DNA from: Geothermovivens sp964644845
Lineage (GTDB): Bacteria; Zhuqueibacterota; Zhuqueibacteria; Oleimicrobiales; Geothermoviventaceae
DNA length: 5,059 bases
Reading direction: 5' to 3'
Assembly (NCBI GenBank): GCA_964644845.1
Contig: CAZXXS010000049.1
Coordinates: 1-5,059, forward strand
A program made the position numbers and the translations under genes. The notes beneath the pieces are model-generated. The model ran no database searches. It saw nothing but the letters and a program-made list of their open reading frames with translations, and had not been told where the DNA came from. Below are positions 5,059 to 5,059 of the stretch, one piece after another; the stretch's first letter is position 1; every line of letters begins with the position of its first letter.

Positions 5059-5059
5059 A

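Overview
The window is the 5' half of a bacterial histidine biosynthesis operon on the minus strand, preceded by a control region and a repeat-rich intergenic stretch. In transcription order (high to low coordinates) the genes are hisG, hisD, hisC, hisB and the first 109 codons of hisH, which runs off the left edge. The genes abut or overlap by 4 to 11 bases, and each is recognisable from family motifs and complete catalytic residues. The missing genes (rest of hisH, then probably hisA, hisF, hisI/E) would lie beyond base 1.

The most informative part is bases 4332-4521, minus strand. It holds a sigma70-like promoter (TTGCAT, 17-base spacer, TACAAT) and a 21-codon leader ORF with a good ribosome binding site and six His codons in seven. 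An intrinsic terminator (9-bp stem, T6) follows, about 107 bases before hisG. The His-codon run can pair with the ORF's tail, and that tail can instead pair with the 5' arm of the terminator. This is the full logic of ribosome-mediated transcription attenuation: histidine shortage stalls the ribosome on the His codons and lets RNA polymerase read into hisG. A further 8-bp long-range stem appears to close the leader structure. The case rests on base complementarity seen in the sequence; function is inferred.

Upstream of the promoter lie a perfect 20-bp palindrome (4537-4556), a stretch with no recognised content (4557-4726), and a cluster of hairpins (4727-4925). Three of the hairpins have TGAA or TTCA loops, resembling REP/BIME-type repeats. 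A possible C-terminal fragment of an upstream minus-strand gene ends at 4978, at low confidence.

The organism is a bacterium with moderately high GC, strong Shine-Dalgarno use and frequent GTG starts (five of the six starts assigned). HisG is the long form with its own regulatory domain, so no HisZ is needed. HisB is the monofunctional dehydratase, unlike the bifunctional enterobacterial enzyme, so this is not an enteric relative. I cannot assign a phylum from the sequence alone.
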